From assembly GCA_013152795.1 (NCBI GenBank), contig JAADFS010000298.1:1-13394 (forward strand): a DNA stretch of 13,394 nucleotides, in the 5' to 3' direction. The notes under the pieces are model-generated. The model searched no databases. It worked only from the letters and a program-made list of their open reading frames with translations, and was not told where the DNA came from. Origin of the DNA: Deferribacteres bacterium (GTDB lineage Bacteria; Nitrospirota; Thermodesulfovibrionia; UBA6902). The translations under genes were made by a program, and so were the position numbers. This document shows positions 8,081 to 13,394 of the stretch, in pieces (position 1 is the first letter of the stretch; each line of letters opens with the position of its first letter).

Positions 8081-8247
8081 AAAATCCCTCCTTGTTTTGT
8101 ATGTTCACCTGCCTTAAAGGCGCATATTCAGAGCTCTCAGGGTGCTACCCCCCTCATGGCCGTTCTGAAAGCGGAACATCAGCCTATATAGTGTTTTCTC
8201 CCGCGAACTCCAGCCTGTCTGCATACAAGCCAAAATGGCCGGCAATG
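8081..8247 (-). promoter_or_regulatory. Gap between corA-like gene and cas10, SD and possible promoter
   Basis: This 167-base gap is the largest break in the gene chain, so cas10 may have its own promoter as well as read-through. A TATATA box lies at 8185-8190 on the minus strand. The hexamer 17 bases upstream (CTGGAG, 8208-8213) is a poor match to TTGACA, so the promoter is tentative. The SD AAGGAGGG at 8086-8093 is near perfect and sets the cas10 start at GTG 8080 or ATG 8077. No terminator hairpin with a T tract is visible after the corA-like stop. A 66-codon frame (8114-8314) crosses the gap but shows no domain I know and no SD of note. Confidence 0.35.
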
Positions 8248-10137
8248 TCAGTGCCTCACTATAAGCACTACAAGTATGAGATACAAGACCACTCCTGCTC
8301 CGATCCACAGCCATAACCTGTTCTTGAAAAGAGTCTGCATAAAAGTATTCAGGCTCAGAAACTCCTCGAACTCGTCGCTATATTTATCTTCTCCCCCGTC
8401 CTTATTGTCGTGACTGCTTCGATCAAAATTATGGTGCTCTGCTATCTTTTCAAAGTAGTTCCAGGAAATTCCATAGGCTATGACGCACGAGACGACAAAC
8501 AAGAAGAAGGTGCTCAAGTATTTCAGCCATTGCGGCAGATCAATAATTGGATTATCAAGTTGCAGCTCACCGATAAAATACAGGTTCATCCCCCACAACC
8601 CTGCAACTACAGTTATCGGGATGAAGATGAACGCGATGATATTCAGATTAGCAAGTCTCGCGTTGATCTTCCTGTCTTGAAGAGTCTTATATTTCTCGTA
8701 CTGCAGATCGGCAAATTCGTACAGTTCTTTGATCTCGGCCTTGAGTTCTTCGATCTGTTCTTTCAACCCCATGGCATCCATGGCCATGTCATACATTTCA
8801 ATCCCCTGCTCCTGGGGAGTCACCTCGGTAAACCATAGCCTGTTGACAAAGCGTATGTATGAAGCATGCAGCTTTTTTATCTCTCTTAAAATATCCTCAA
8901 AACTTTTTGCCCTATTGTTCCCCGTATCCTTTTTATCAACAAAGTCCTTTATCTCTCCGCTCACTCGTGCCACCTCAGCTGAAAACTTAAGGATCGAGGC
9001 GCGCTGGGCAAGAAGAATCAGCGCCATCTGGTAATACATGCTCTGCATATGTTTTCTCAATATGGTGGCACCAACGTGTTTTGTATCAGTAATGCATACG
9101 AAACTGTATCTGGTGATGCCGAACAGTGTTCCGCTCCCGGACCACCTCTCATAGGTGGCCTTCTTTATGAGATGCTGCTTCAGTTCCTCATTTTCACAAC
9201 CAATGTCCTTGCCGTCTATGTACAAAAACCTGTACCATTCATCGCAGTTATAATATGCAGGTTTTTTCAGGTTCGTGGAGTCTCCGTTTTTTTCTGTAGG
9301 CTCTCTGTCCGAGTCCTCTCCGGATCCAGCAGCTTGGGAAGAGTCCTTCTTCAGTTCATTGCTCCAGCGATCGCTGCCGTACCAGCACACAACATACATC
9401 CTGTCATCAATGATCGGAACCGGTTCAAAGGATTCCGTAAAGGCACGGCCAAGTAATTGTGATATATAATCAGCAGGCCTGAGGGTGTAGGCACTATAAT
9501 CCTTGAGACAGAACTCCTCGGTTGAATCAACATTTCCACATTTGAAGATGATTACATCTGCAAGGAACTTGTCTTTCACAATTCCCATATCCACTTTCCC
9601 GTTCTCATCAGGGAGAGGAAGGAACTGGGGATAGATTCTCCTGCCGAAGTCATTGATCATAAGCACATCATGAATAGAGCCATATTTGTAATTCATGACC
9701 TGCACGGTCAAAATACCGACTTTGGTCTCAAAGACTCTCAGAGAGATCTGCTCGAACTCGAGATCAAACGGCTCGCTTCTGTCCTTAACGTAGAGCATCA
9801 TCCTGCCCTCTCTGAGCTCATCAGGACTAAACCTCTCAAAGCAATATGATATCGGCTTATCCACACTACCTTTTGAGCCGAAAATCGCATCACGGGCATA
9901 TTCATGGAAGTAGAAAAACTCGTTGTACCTTGAAGAAGAAAAGACAGCAGTAAAGTCCGTTCTTCTCCACCCCCCATCTTCAAGTGATTTGATGATGTAT
10001 TCTGTCTTCTGCTCATCTTCTTTCCGGGGCTTTATCCGGAAAGGAAACATGAATATATGCTGGGACAGAGGATTCTTCTCAGTATTGCTTGTCTCTGGTT
10101 TCAGCTCACCTCGCTCCAAGAAACGCTCCCGGCTCAA
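8248..10137 (-). CDS. CRISPR-associated CorA-family membrane effector
   Basis: A 629-residue CorA superfamily protein. The long N-terminal cytoplasmic region (1-~340) has many aromatic residues and an acidic, Ser/Gly-rich linker (~261-292). A helical stretch (~355-495), predicted to include coiled coil, leads to TM1 (~498-516), the CorA signature GMN (516-518, in GLWGMNLYF) and TM2 (~538-558). A charged segment (565-590) and a third hydrophobic helix (~607-627) end the protein; ordinary CorA channels have only two. CorA proteins recur beside type III CRISPR loci, and one in Bacteroides is linked to SAM-AMP signalling, so this is probably the membrane effector gated by the Cas10 product (inference). 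The start is uncertain: TTG at 10137 gives the longest frame, TTG at 10119 has a GGGAG SD 6 bases upstream, and the first ATG is at 10050. It lies about 60 bases after the PH gene and 167 before cas10. Confidence 0.85.
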   Translation of the reverse strand: MSRERFLERGELKPETSNTEKNPLSQHIFMFPFRIKPRKEDEQKTEYIIKSLEDGGWRRTDFTAVFSSSRYNEFFYFHEYARDAIFGSKGSVDKPISYCFERFSPDELREGRMMLYVKDRSEPFDLEFEQISLRVFETKVGILTVQVMNYKYGSIHDVLMINDFGRRIYPQFLPLPDENGKVDMGIVKDKFLADVIIFKCGNVDSTEEFCLKDYSAYTLRPADYISQLLGRAFTESFEPVPIIDDRMYVVCWYGSDRWSNELKKDSSQAAGSGEDSDREPTEKNGDSTNLKKPAYYNCDEWYRFLYIDGKDIGCENEELKQHLIKKATYERWSGSGTLFGITRYSFVCITDTKHVGATILRKHMQSMYYQMALILLAQRASILKFSAEVARVSGEIKDFVDKKDTGNNRAKSFEDILREIKKLHASYIRFVNRLWFTEVTPQEQGIEMYDMAMDAMGLKEQIEELKAEIKELYEFADLQYEKYKTLQDRKINARLANLNIIAFIFIPITVVAGLWGMNLYFIGELQLDNPIIDLPQWLKYLSTFFLFVVSCVIAYGISWNYFEKIAEHHNFDRSSHDNKDGGEDKYSDEFEEFLSLNTFMQTLFKNRLWLWIGAGVVLYLILVVLIVRH

Positions 10138-10196
10138 ACGTATTGAGATTCAAAACACAAGCACACCCGCTCAAAAGCTCGCCATCAAGGTTTATA

Positions 10197-10637
10197 TCAG
10201 ACTCCCTGCAATGTCCTTATCATTTCCTTTACACCTTGGGGATCTCTTATCCCCTTAAAAACAACTGCTGCCTCCCCATCCGCTGCAGAAATGAAAATAG
10301 TCGTTCCTATGCCTAAGATTCTTTCCAGAGGGCCCTGACTTGTATTTATGGTTCTTATGTGTCTCAACCTGATCTCCTTGGTATTCCTTCCTATCAAACC
10401 AACCTGCGTAATGACACGGTCGGTTGTAACAGAAAAATACCATCTGGACCTGAATATTGCTGCCACGAAAAAAACAGTTACGAGAACCACAGCTCCCTCC
10501 ACGTTGTAATCTGATCTCACTAGCGGCATGAAAACCGCTATTGCAACGGCATACAAGCGATAATAGTACAACCACGACGGCCGCTCTCCATAAACAACTG
10601 ATTCCTGTCCATGCATAGAACCGGAAAACTCATTCAT
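10197..10637 (-). CDS. bPH2 (YdbS/YdbT-like) domain membrane protein
   Basis: A protein of about 146 residues if it starts at the ATG at 10637; an in-frame ATG at 10658 would add seven residues inside the upstream gene. Two hydrophobic helices come first (YYYRLYAVAIAVFMPLV and GAVVLVTVFFVAAIF), joined by a short loop. A bacterial Pleckstrin-homology type 2 domain (PF03703/DUF304-like) follows: RWYFSVTTDRVITQVGLIGR, then IRLRHIRTINTSQG, LERILGIGTTIFIS and GIRDPQGVKEMIR, in the order usual for this family. These proteins anchor a PH-fold domain at the inner face of the membrane; their biochemical role is poorly known. The start overlaps the end of the vWA lipoprotein gene by eight bases, implying translational coupling and a shared job. 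I infer a membrane adaptor for the CorA or vWA partner, without direct evidence. Confidence 0.78.
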   Translation of the reverse strand: MNEFSGSMHGQESVVYGERPSWLYYYRLYAVAIAVFMPLVRSDYNVEGAVVLVTVFFVAAIFRSRWYFSVTTDRVITQVGLIGRNTKEIRLRHIRTINTSQGPLERILGIGTTIFISAADGEAAVVFKGIRDPQGVKEMIRTLQGV

Positions 10638-11424
10638 TAAAGACCAACAGGGGGCCATAATTTTCTTTTGACAAGCTTGCCCCGCACTCCTTGAAGTAGC
10701 TCAGCCAGAAGTCCTGAACGGAAAAGTATCTTTTGGTGTTCAGGTCACCAGCCGGCACTATATATACCGTGACCCCCCGGAGATCGGGAATCCTCTTTCT
10801 GTGCCTCTCTTTTCTGATTATTTCCTCGATTCTCTTTTCCGTCAGGTTTTCCTTTTCAAAATTATAGACACTTGAGTCTTCTATCATGTCAGACAGGATG
10901 ACAAGTATTGACTTGTCACGCCTGTACGCCTTGAATATCCTTGCTGCGACATGAAGAGAGCTGATAATATCGGTTTTCTTGGCATCCCCGGCAAAAAAGA
11001 CACCCCTGATCTCTTCGAGTATCTTCTTTTTCCTGTCGACAAGTTCGTTGTCTGCCTTTTCCTTGGCAGCCCTCTTCAGGAACTCATTATCTGTAGGTCT
11101 TCCCATCCTGTCAAGAGGAATAAATTCCGGAAAGGTTTCCTGGAGGGGGATTTCCGGTTCTGTTATGGATGATTCCGTGATCTTGGCGGCTACGATAACA
11201 TCACCATGGCCGATTGAAGACAAGACCCTTTTGAAGCTGTCAAAGGCAATACTTCTGTATTTTTTCGTGCTTCCAGTCAGGTCAAACAGCACTACTACAG
11301 TCTTGCTTGTTTTCTTCTCTTCCTTTCCGAATACTATTTTCTCTAACTTGCTCTCGGTCTGCTGGCAAGAGGCGAATACAAAGAAAACAAGCAAACAGCA
11401 TAAGAATGTAGCACACCTCCTCAT
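10630..11424 (-). CDS. Lipoprotein with von Willebrand factor A-like domain
   Basis: A 264-residue predicted lipoprotein. The signal sequence MRRCATFLCCLLVFFVFASC ends in a lipobox with C20 as the lipidated cysteine, so the mature protein should be tethered outside the cytoplasmic membrane. A vWA/Rossmann-type domain follows: TVVVLFDLTGS (42-52) gives the MIDAS metal-site pattern D48-x-T50-G-S52 (a DxTxS variant of DxSxS), KKTDII (149-154) supplies the second-loop Thr (T151), and ILVILSDMIEDS (173-184) the third-loop Asp (D179). A charged helical insert lies at ~110-140. vWA domains bind partner proteins through the metal, often in membrane or envelope complexes. The ATG overlaps the upstream stop (ATGA), with a GGGAG SD just before it. 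The downstream PH gene overlaps its end. No enzyme activity can be claimed. Confidence 0.8.
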   Translation of the reverse strand: MRRCATFLCCLLVFFVFASCQQTESKLEKIVFGKEEKKTSKTVVVLFDLTGSTKKYRSIAFDSFKRVLSSIGHGDVIVAAKITESSITEPEIPLQETFPEFIPLDRMGRPTDNEFLKRAAKEKADNELVDRKKKILEEIRGVFFAGDAKKTDIISSLHVAARIFKAYRRDKSILVILSDMIEDSSVYNFEKENLTEKRIEEIIRKERHRKRIPDLRGVTVYIVPAGDLNTKRYFSVQDFWLSYFKECGASLSKENYGPLLVFNE

Positions 11425-12545
11425 TCACGCTCCCTGTCATAACAACAGCTTCCACAATCGAGAGACCTGAACTCTTCCGGCATCTGAATCAATGACTCCA
11501 GGTCTATATTGAACGACCTGGGTTTCTCCTTGCTTCTACGGGCCTCCATGTTTGCAGCCCTGTAAATCTGTATAAGACTTATCCACTTATCCCTTTCTTC
11601 TTCCGCCCTGGCCGTAATCATCTCGAACGCATGCTCCCTCTCAGCATGTGCTTTATTAAACGCAATCCTTGCGTCCGCAAACTGCTTGGCAGCCTTTTCA
11701 GCACTCCCAGCGTCTTCTTTAAGTTTTCTTGCTGCATCCTTAAGCCTCATCTTCAGACGTCTATGCTCCGAGGGATTTCTGTGACCGGCCTCATATGCAA
11801 GAACAACAATGGCTGCAAACAGCAGAACGTTAACTACGGCAAAGATAAAAATGATACTCCTGGAGTCCCAGCTGATACCTAAAGCCTCCACAACCTTGTT
11901 GGCCTCGAAAAACTTCTCCCTTAATATTGCGATAACTGAAAGACCGGCAAAAACTATGAGCCCCGAAGCTATCATCAAGCCAATAGTGGTTTTGTTTTTC
12001 TTCTCATGCCGTAGCTTCTTCCCCAGAAAGTCGGAAAGCCATGGAATAGCCGCCATCAGACCAATCGCCATCAGGTACGTATGAACACGGCCCTGTCCAA
12101 AGATTTTAAACACCAGTCCGTTAAACGATATCTCTGCAGCAGTTATTATTATAAAAACCACCCAGAACAATGATGCCGATATATTCGGCATGGGCAGCTT
12201 GTAGTAATCCTCTTTTGCGGTCTTGTAATGTTCGATTGCCTCATTGTGTTCACCGCTCTCCTTCTCAACTGCCGACTTTGTTCTGTTATATACGTCTTCC
12301 GCATCAGTACAATGTCTATGCAGTCTTCTATCAGTATCAGACCACTCCTGGACAAGGCGGCTCAAGTTCTGCTCTGCTCCTTCGAGAAGTTCCTTCTCAA
12401 ACTCGGTGGGAGCCTCCTGTTCAATGGGTGGATCAGACTCTTTCGCTACCTGGAAAGGCCATTTAGGCGGGAAGAATCTCCATTCCCAGTTACGTCCATC
12501 TTTCTTCCCCCTCTTTCTGACTTTCCGTGCTGTATATTTTGGCAT
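11421..12545 (-). CDS. Membrane protein, four helices flanked by coiled coils
   Basis: A 374-residue protein of no family I recognise. The N-terminus is basic and aromatic (MPKYTARKVRKRGKK..., then WEWRFFPPKWP). A heptad-like charged helix covers ~48-115. Four hydrophobic segments follow at ~125-147, 155-175, 186-208 and 229-251. A long charged, Ala-rich coiled coil covers ~255-340, and the protein ends with a cysteine cluster, C364, C367 and C368 (DCGSCC), plus an acidic/basic tail. With an even number of membrane spans, both coiled coils would be on the same side, most likely the cytoplasm given the positive N-terminus. The layout suits a scaffold or oligomeric membrane platform, which is inference only. 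The ATG has an AAGGA SD 7 bases upstream. The gene follows the small membrane protein by 17 bases and overlaps the vWA lipoprotein gene (ATGA). Confidence 0.75.
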   Translation of the reverse strand: MPKYTARKVRKRGKKDGRNWEWRFFPPKWPFQVAKESDPPIEQEAPTEFEKELLEGAEQNLSRLVQEWSDTDRRLHRHCTDAEDVYNRTKSAVEKESGEHNEAIEHYKTAKEDYYKLPMPNISASLFWVVFIIITAAEISFNGLVFKIFGQGRVHTYLMAIGLMAAIPWLSDFLGKKLRHEKKNKTTIGLMIASGLIVFAGLSVIAILREKFFEANKVVEALGISWDSRSIIFIFAVVNVLLFAAIVVLAYEAGHRNPSEHRRLKMRLKDAARKLKEDAGSAEKAAKQFADARIAFNKAHAEREHAFEMITARAEEERDKWISLIQIYRAANMEARRSKEKPRSFNIDLESLIQMPEEFRSLDCGSCCYDRERE

Positions 12546-12562
12546 TGCAGGGTCCTTAGGTT

Positions 12563-12937
12563 TTATTTATAAGTTTGCAAGAGTTTTCCGATCATCTTGA
12601 AAGGAAGCAGGAAAAGCGTTTTGCCCCCATCATATACGACCCTCCCAATGGCCCTGCGGAAAAAGTTCTTCCCCAAAAGTATTCTCAATACAGCGATAAA
12701 ACAGACGGCCGCAACGGCTGTTACCAGCATCAACTTCTGTTCGTAGGACAGGCCAAACACGCGGCTTTCAGCTATGCCCATAAAAACAGGCAGCAACGAG
12801 ACTCCGGCAAGAACCCTGCCCAGTTTTTTCAGTGCACGGCTCGTGGTAAAAACGCCCAAAATCAGACCAAAAGAGATCAGCAACACACCCAGCAGTGCCA
12901 ACCCTGCCCCCTTATCATAAAACCCCTCTCTCGTCAA
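12563..12937 (-). CDS. Small three-helix membrane protein, function unknown
   Basis: A protein of up to 124 residues with three hydrophobic segments: GAGLALLGVLLISFGLILGVF (11-31), VLAGVSLLPVFMGIA (~42-56) and LMLVTAVAAVCFIAVLRILLG (69-89). A basic C-terminal amphipathic stretch follows (KNFFRRAIGRVVYDGGK...). I recognise no family. It is the first gene after the promoter near 12974-13003 and is separated from the coiled-coil membrane protein gene by 17 bases, so it heads the membrane cassette. The start is uncertain. TTG at 12937 gives the longest frame but has no good SD; TTG at 12901 has a purine-rich GGGGG just upstream and would begin directly in the first hydrophobic helix. No ATG lies near the N-terminus in this frame. 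Confidence 0.6.
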   Translation of the reverse strand: MTREGFYDKGAGLALLGVLLISFGLILGVFTTSRALKKLGRVLAGVSLLPVFMGIAESRVFGLSYEQKLMLVTAVAAVCFIAVLRILLGKNFFRRAIGRVVYDGGKTLFLLPFKMIGKLLQTYK

Positions 12938-12955
12938 GATCGGGCAAATGATCTC

Positions 12956-12969
12956 AAAAAATATTTTTT
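12956..12969. repeat. AT-rich 14-base palindrome in the leader
   Basis: A perfect palindrome, AAAAAATATTTTTT, lies at the predicted transcription start of the membrane cassette, just downstream of the -10 box. It may simply be an A/T tract that helps open or bend the promoter. No other copy was noticed. Confidence 0.5.
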
Positions 12970-12973
12970 AAGA

Positions 12974-13003
12974 CTTATAGCAGAACAACGTTTGTTCTGT
13001 CAA
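12974..13003 (-). promoter_or_regulatory. Sigma70-type promoter of the membrane cassette
   Basis: On the minus strand a perfect TTGACA -35 box (13003-12998) is followed, after an 18-base spacer, by TATAAG (12979-12974). GCTATA with a 16-base spacer is an alternative -10. The expected start of transcription is near 12967, giving a leader of about 30 bases before the TTG at 12937. It is the only strong promoter seen in the window and reads toward all the genes downstream, so it may drive the membrane cassette and, by read-through, the cas operon. Confidence 0.65.
12981..12999. promoter_or_regulatory. Operator-like 8-base dyad inside the promoter spacer
   Basis: CAGAACAA-cgt-TTGTTCTG is a perfect 8-base inverted repeat with a 3-base centre. 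It fills the spacer between the -35 and -10 boxes and touches the last two bases of the -35 box. A dimeric repressor bound here would block RNA polymerase. The GAAC...GTTC half-sites recall LexA-type boxes, but the spacing does not match a consensus I can name, so the regulator is unassigned. Confidence 0.55.
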
Positions 13004-13023
13004 GTGAAAAATACCCGGCTGCA

Positions 13024-13050
13024 GCCAGCCTGAAACTGAGAGAGGCTGGC
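13024..13050. repeat. 8-base-pair hairpin between the promoter and the vapC remnant
   Basis: GCCAGCCT (13024-13031) pairs with AGGCTGGC (13043-13050) around an 11-base loop. On the minus strand a T tract (ATTTTTC) begins only about 11 bases after the stem, too far for a standard intrinsic terminator. It could weakly end transcription from the toxin-antitoxin side, or be a remnant of a small repeat. Confidence 0.4.
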
Positions 13051-13104
13051 GGGATAGAATGCTCTCAGCGTCTGTTCCACCGGGGAGGGCAGGCAGATGG
13101 GAAG

Positions 13105-13124
13105 TGATTTTCAGTGTAAAATCA
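13105..13124. repeat. 7-base-pair inverted repeat after the vapC remnant
   Basis: TGATTTT (13105-13111) and AAAATCA (13118-13124) form a perfect inverted repeat with a 6-base centre, five bases beyond the stop codon of the truncated PIN gene. The stem is AT-rich and weak. The rest of 12938-13129 apart from this, the other hairpin and the promoter shows nothing I can name. Confidence 0.35.
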
Positions 13125-13129
13125 GGGGG

Positions 13130-13249
13130 TTATGACCGTGCTCCGGTCTCCAGAGGATGGATTTTGAACTCCTTACACGCCTCTCGTTTCTCTTGAGTCA
13201 GCAGGATTTCAAGAAATACATTTGTGTCTATAAGAAGCATCATCTCCAT
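13130..13249 (-). pseudogene. Truncated PIN-domain (VapC-like) toxin
   Basis: A 39-residue frame starting MEMMLLIDTNVFLEILL and continuing through QEKREACKEF (~19-28) is a clear PIN-domain N-terminus, with the first catalytic Asp in the IDTNVFLE motif. VapC-type PIN toxins are RNases of about 130 residues. Here the likeness ends after ACKEF, a short unrelated tail follows, and a stop comes at 13130. The later acidic residues of the active site are therefore missing and the toxin should be inactive. The gene overlaps the antitoxin gene by ten bases, as in intact pairs. ATG 13249, 13243 or 13240 could be the start. The break lies about 130 bases from the promoter of the membrane cassette and may mark an insertion boundary. 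Confidence 0.75.
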
Positions 13250-13394
13250 TCCAGTGCCTTATGTTGAAGCTCTACAGAAGAATACTTATCCTTTAATTCG
13301 GACAAGCCACCTTCCCAGTCAAATCTGAATTTCCCTTGTTTCTCTTGCCCGCCATACTTCTGCAACAAAAACTCTATATAATCCAACGCCTCTT
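13240..13394 (-). CDS. DUF2281/VapB-like antitoxin, C-terminal part
   Basis: Fifty codons run in from the right edge and stop at 13240; the start lies outside the window. The sequence EALDYIEFLLQKYGG followed by FRFDWEGGLSELKDKYSSVELQHKALEWR is the typical C-terminal half of DUF2281-type antitoxins, which pair with PIN toxins. The C-terminal W-E-G-G-L and VELQxKALEWR portions are the part expected to bind and block the toxin. It overlaps the truncated PIN gene by ten bases. It may survive as an orphan antitoxin now that its partner is broken. Confidence 0.8.
   Translation of the reverse strand, partial: EALDYIEFLLQKYGGQEKQGKFRFDWEGGLSELKDKYSSVELQHKALEWR

Noticed and set aside
8114..8314. A 66-codon minus-strand frame across the corA-cas10 gap
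   Set aside because: It starts inside the corA-like gene, has no convincing SD or known domain, and stops before the cas10 SD. It could be a remnant, but I cannot support it as a gene.
8248..10137. CorA as an ordinary magnesium housekeeping transporter
   Set aside because: It is about twice the usual length, has a third membrane helix, and sits between a membrane cassette and a cas operon. A defence role fits better, although ion transport itself is still possible.
643..13033. Many long plus-strand reading frames
   Set aside because: They lie opposite the minus-strand genes with recognisable families, carry no domain I know, and are biased in composition as expected for shadows of real genes.
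13024..13050. Hairpin as an intrinsic terminator
   Set aside because: No T tract directly follows the stem on either strand. The nearest is about 11 bases away on the minus strand.
12858..13100. LexA box assignment for the promoter dyad
   Set aside because: GAAC and GTTC half-sites are present, but their spacing does not match a consensus I can state with confidence, and no regulator gene is visible.
1..13394. A CRISPR repeat-spacer array within the window
   Set aside because: I read the non-coding stretches and saw no repeated unit of 25-40 bases. All long stretches are covered by coding sequence.

Overview
The window carries a type III CRISPR-Cas interference locus joined to a set of membrane-protein genes. 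Every convincing gene lies on the minus strand, so transcription runs from right to left. Base composition is moderate, the genes have strong AGGAGG-type ribosome binding sites, and there is a lipoprotein and a TAXI-type periplasmic binding protein fragment. This suggests a Gram-negative-type (diderm) bacterium. The taxon cannot be named from the sequence alone.

Right edge (13130-13394): the end of a DUF2281/VapB-like antitoxin overlaps a PIN-domain (VapC-like) toxin gene that breaks off after about 28 recognisable residues. Next to it (12938-13129) is a non-coding stretch with two small hairpins and a good sigma70-type promoter. A perfect 8-bp dyad fills the spacer of that promoter, like a repressor operator.

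Membrane cassette (8248-12937): five close or overlapping genes. They encode a small three-helix membrane protein; a four-helix membrane protein flanked by coiled coils; a lipoprotein with a von Willebrand A (MIDAS) domain; a bacterial PH-domain (bPH2) membrane protein; and a large CorA-family protein with the GMN signature, a long N-terminal domain and an unusual third C-terminal membrane helix.

Interference operon (592-8080): after a 167-base gap come cas10 (no HD nuclease domain; GGDE in the palm active site), a Cas7-Csx10(Cas5) fusion, a double Cas7 fusion, a large TIGR03986-like RAMP (Cas7 with insertions) and cas6. These five genes are coupled by ATGA, TGAAATG and TAATG junctions, each with a strong SD. 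The protein set resembles the III-D variant (III-Dv) architecture, in which Cas7 and Cas5 subunits are fused. There is no csx19, no separate cas11, no cas1/cas2 and no CRISPR array in the window.

Working model (inference): Cas6 makes crRNA and the fused RAMPs form the target-RNA-binding complex. Cas10 lacks the DNase domain and makes a nucleotide second messenger, and CorA with its membrane partners is the effector. Type III systems with CorA are known, and a Bacteroides one uses SAM-AMP, but their usual partners (NrN or SAM-AMP lyase) are absent here. The vWA-lipoprotein/PH/coiled-coil cassette in their place is the most interesting part. The left edge (29-493) holds a truncated TAXI protein gene. 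Both flanks of the locus are thus broken genes, as expected for an inserted defence cassette.
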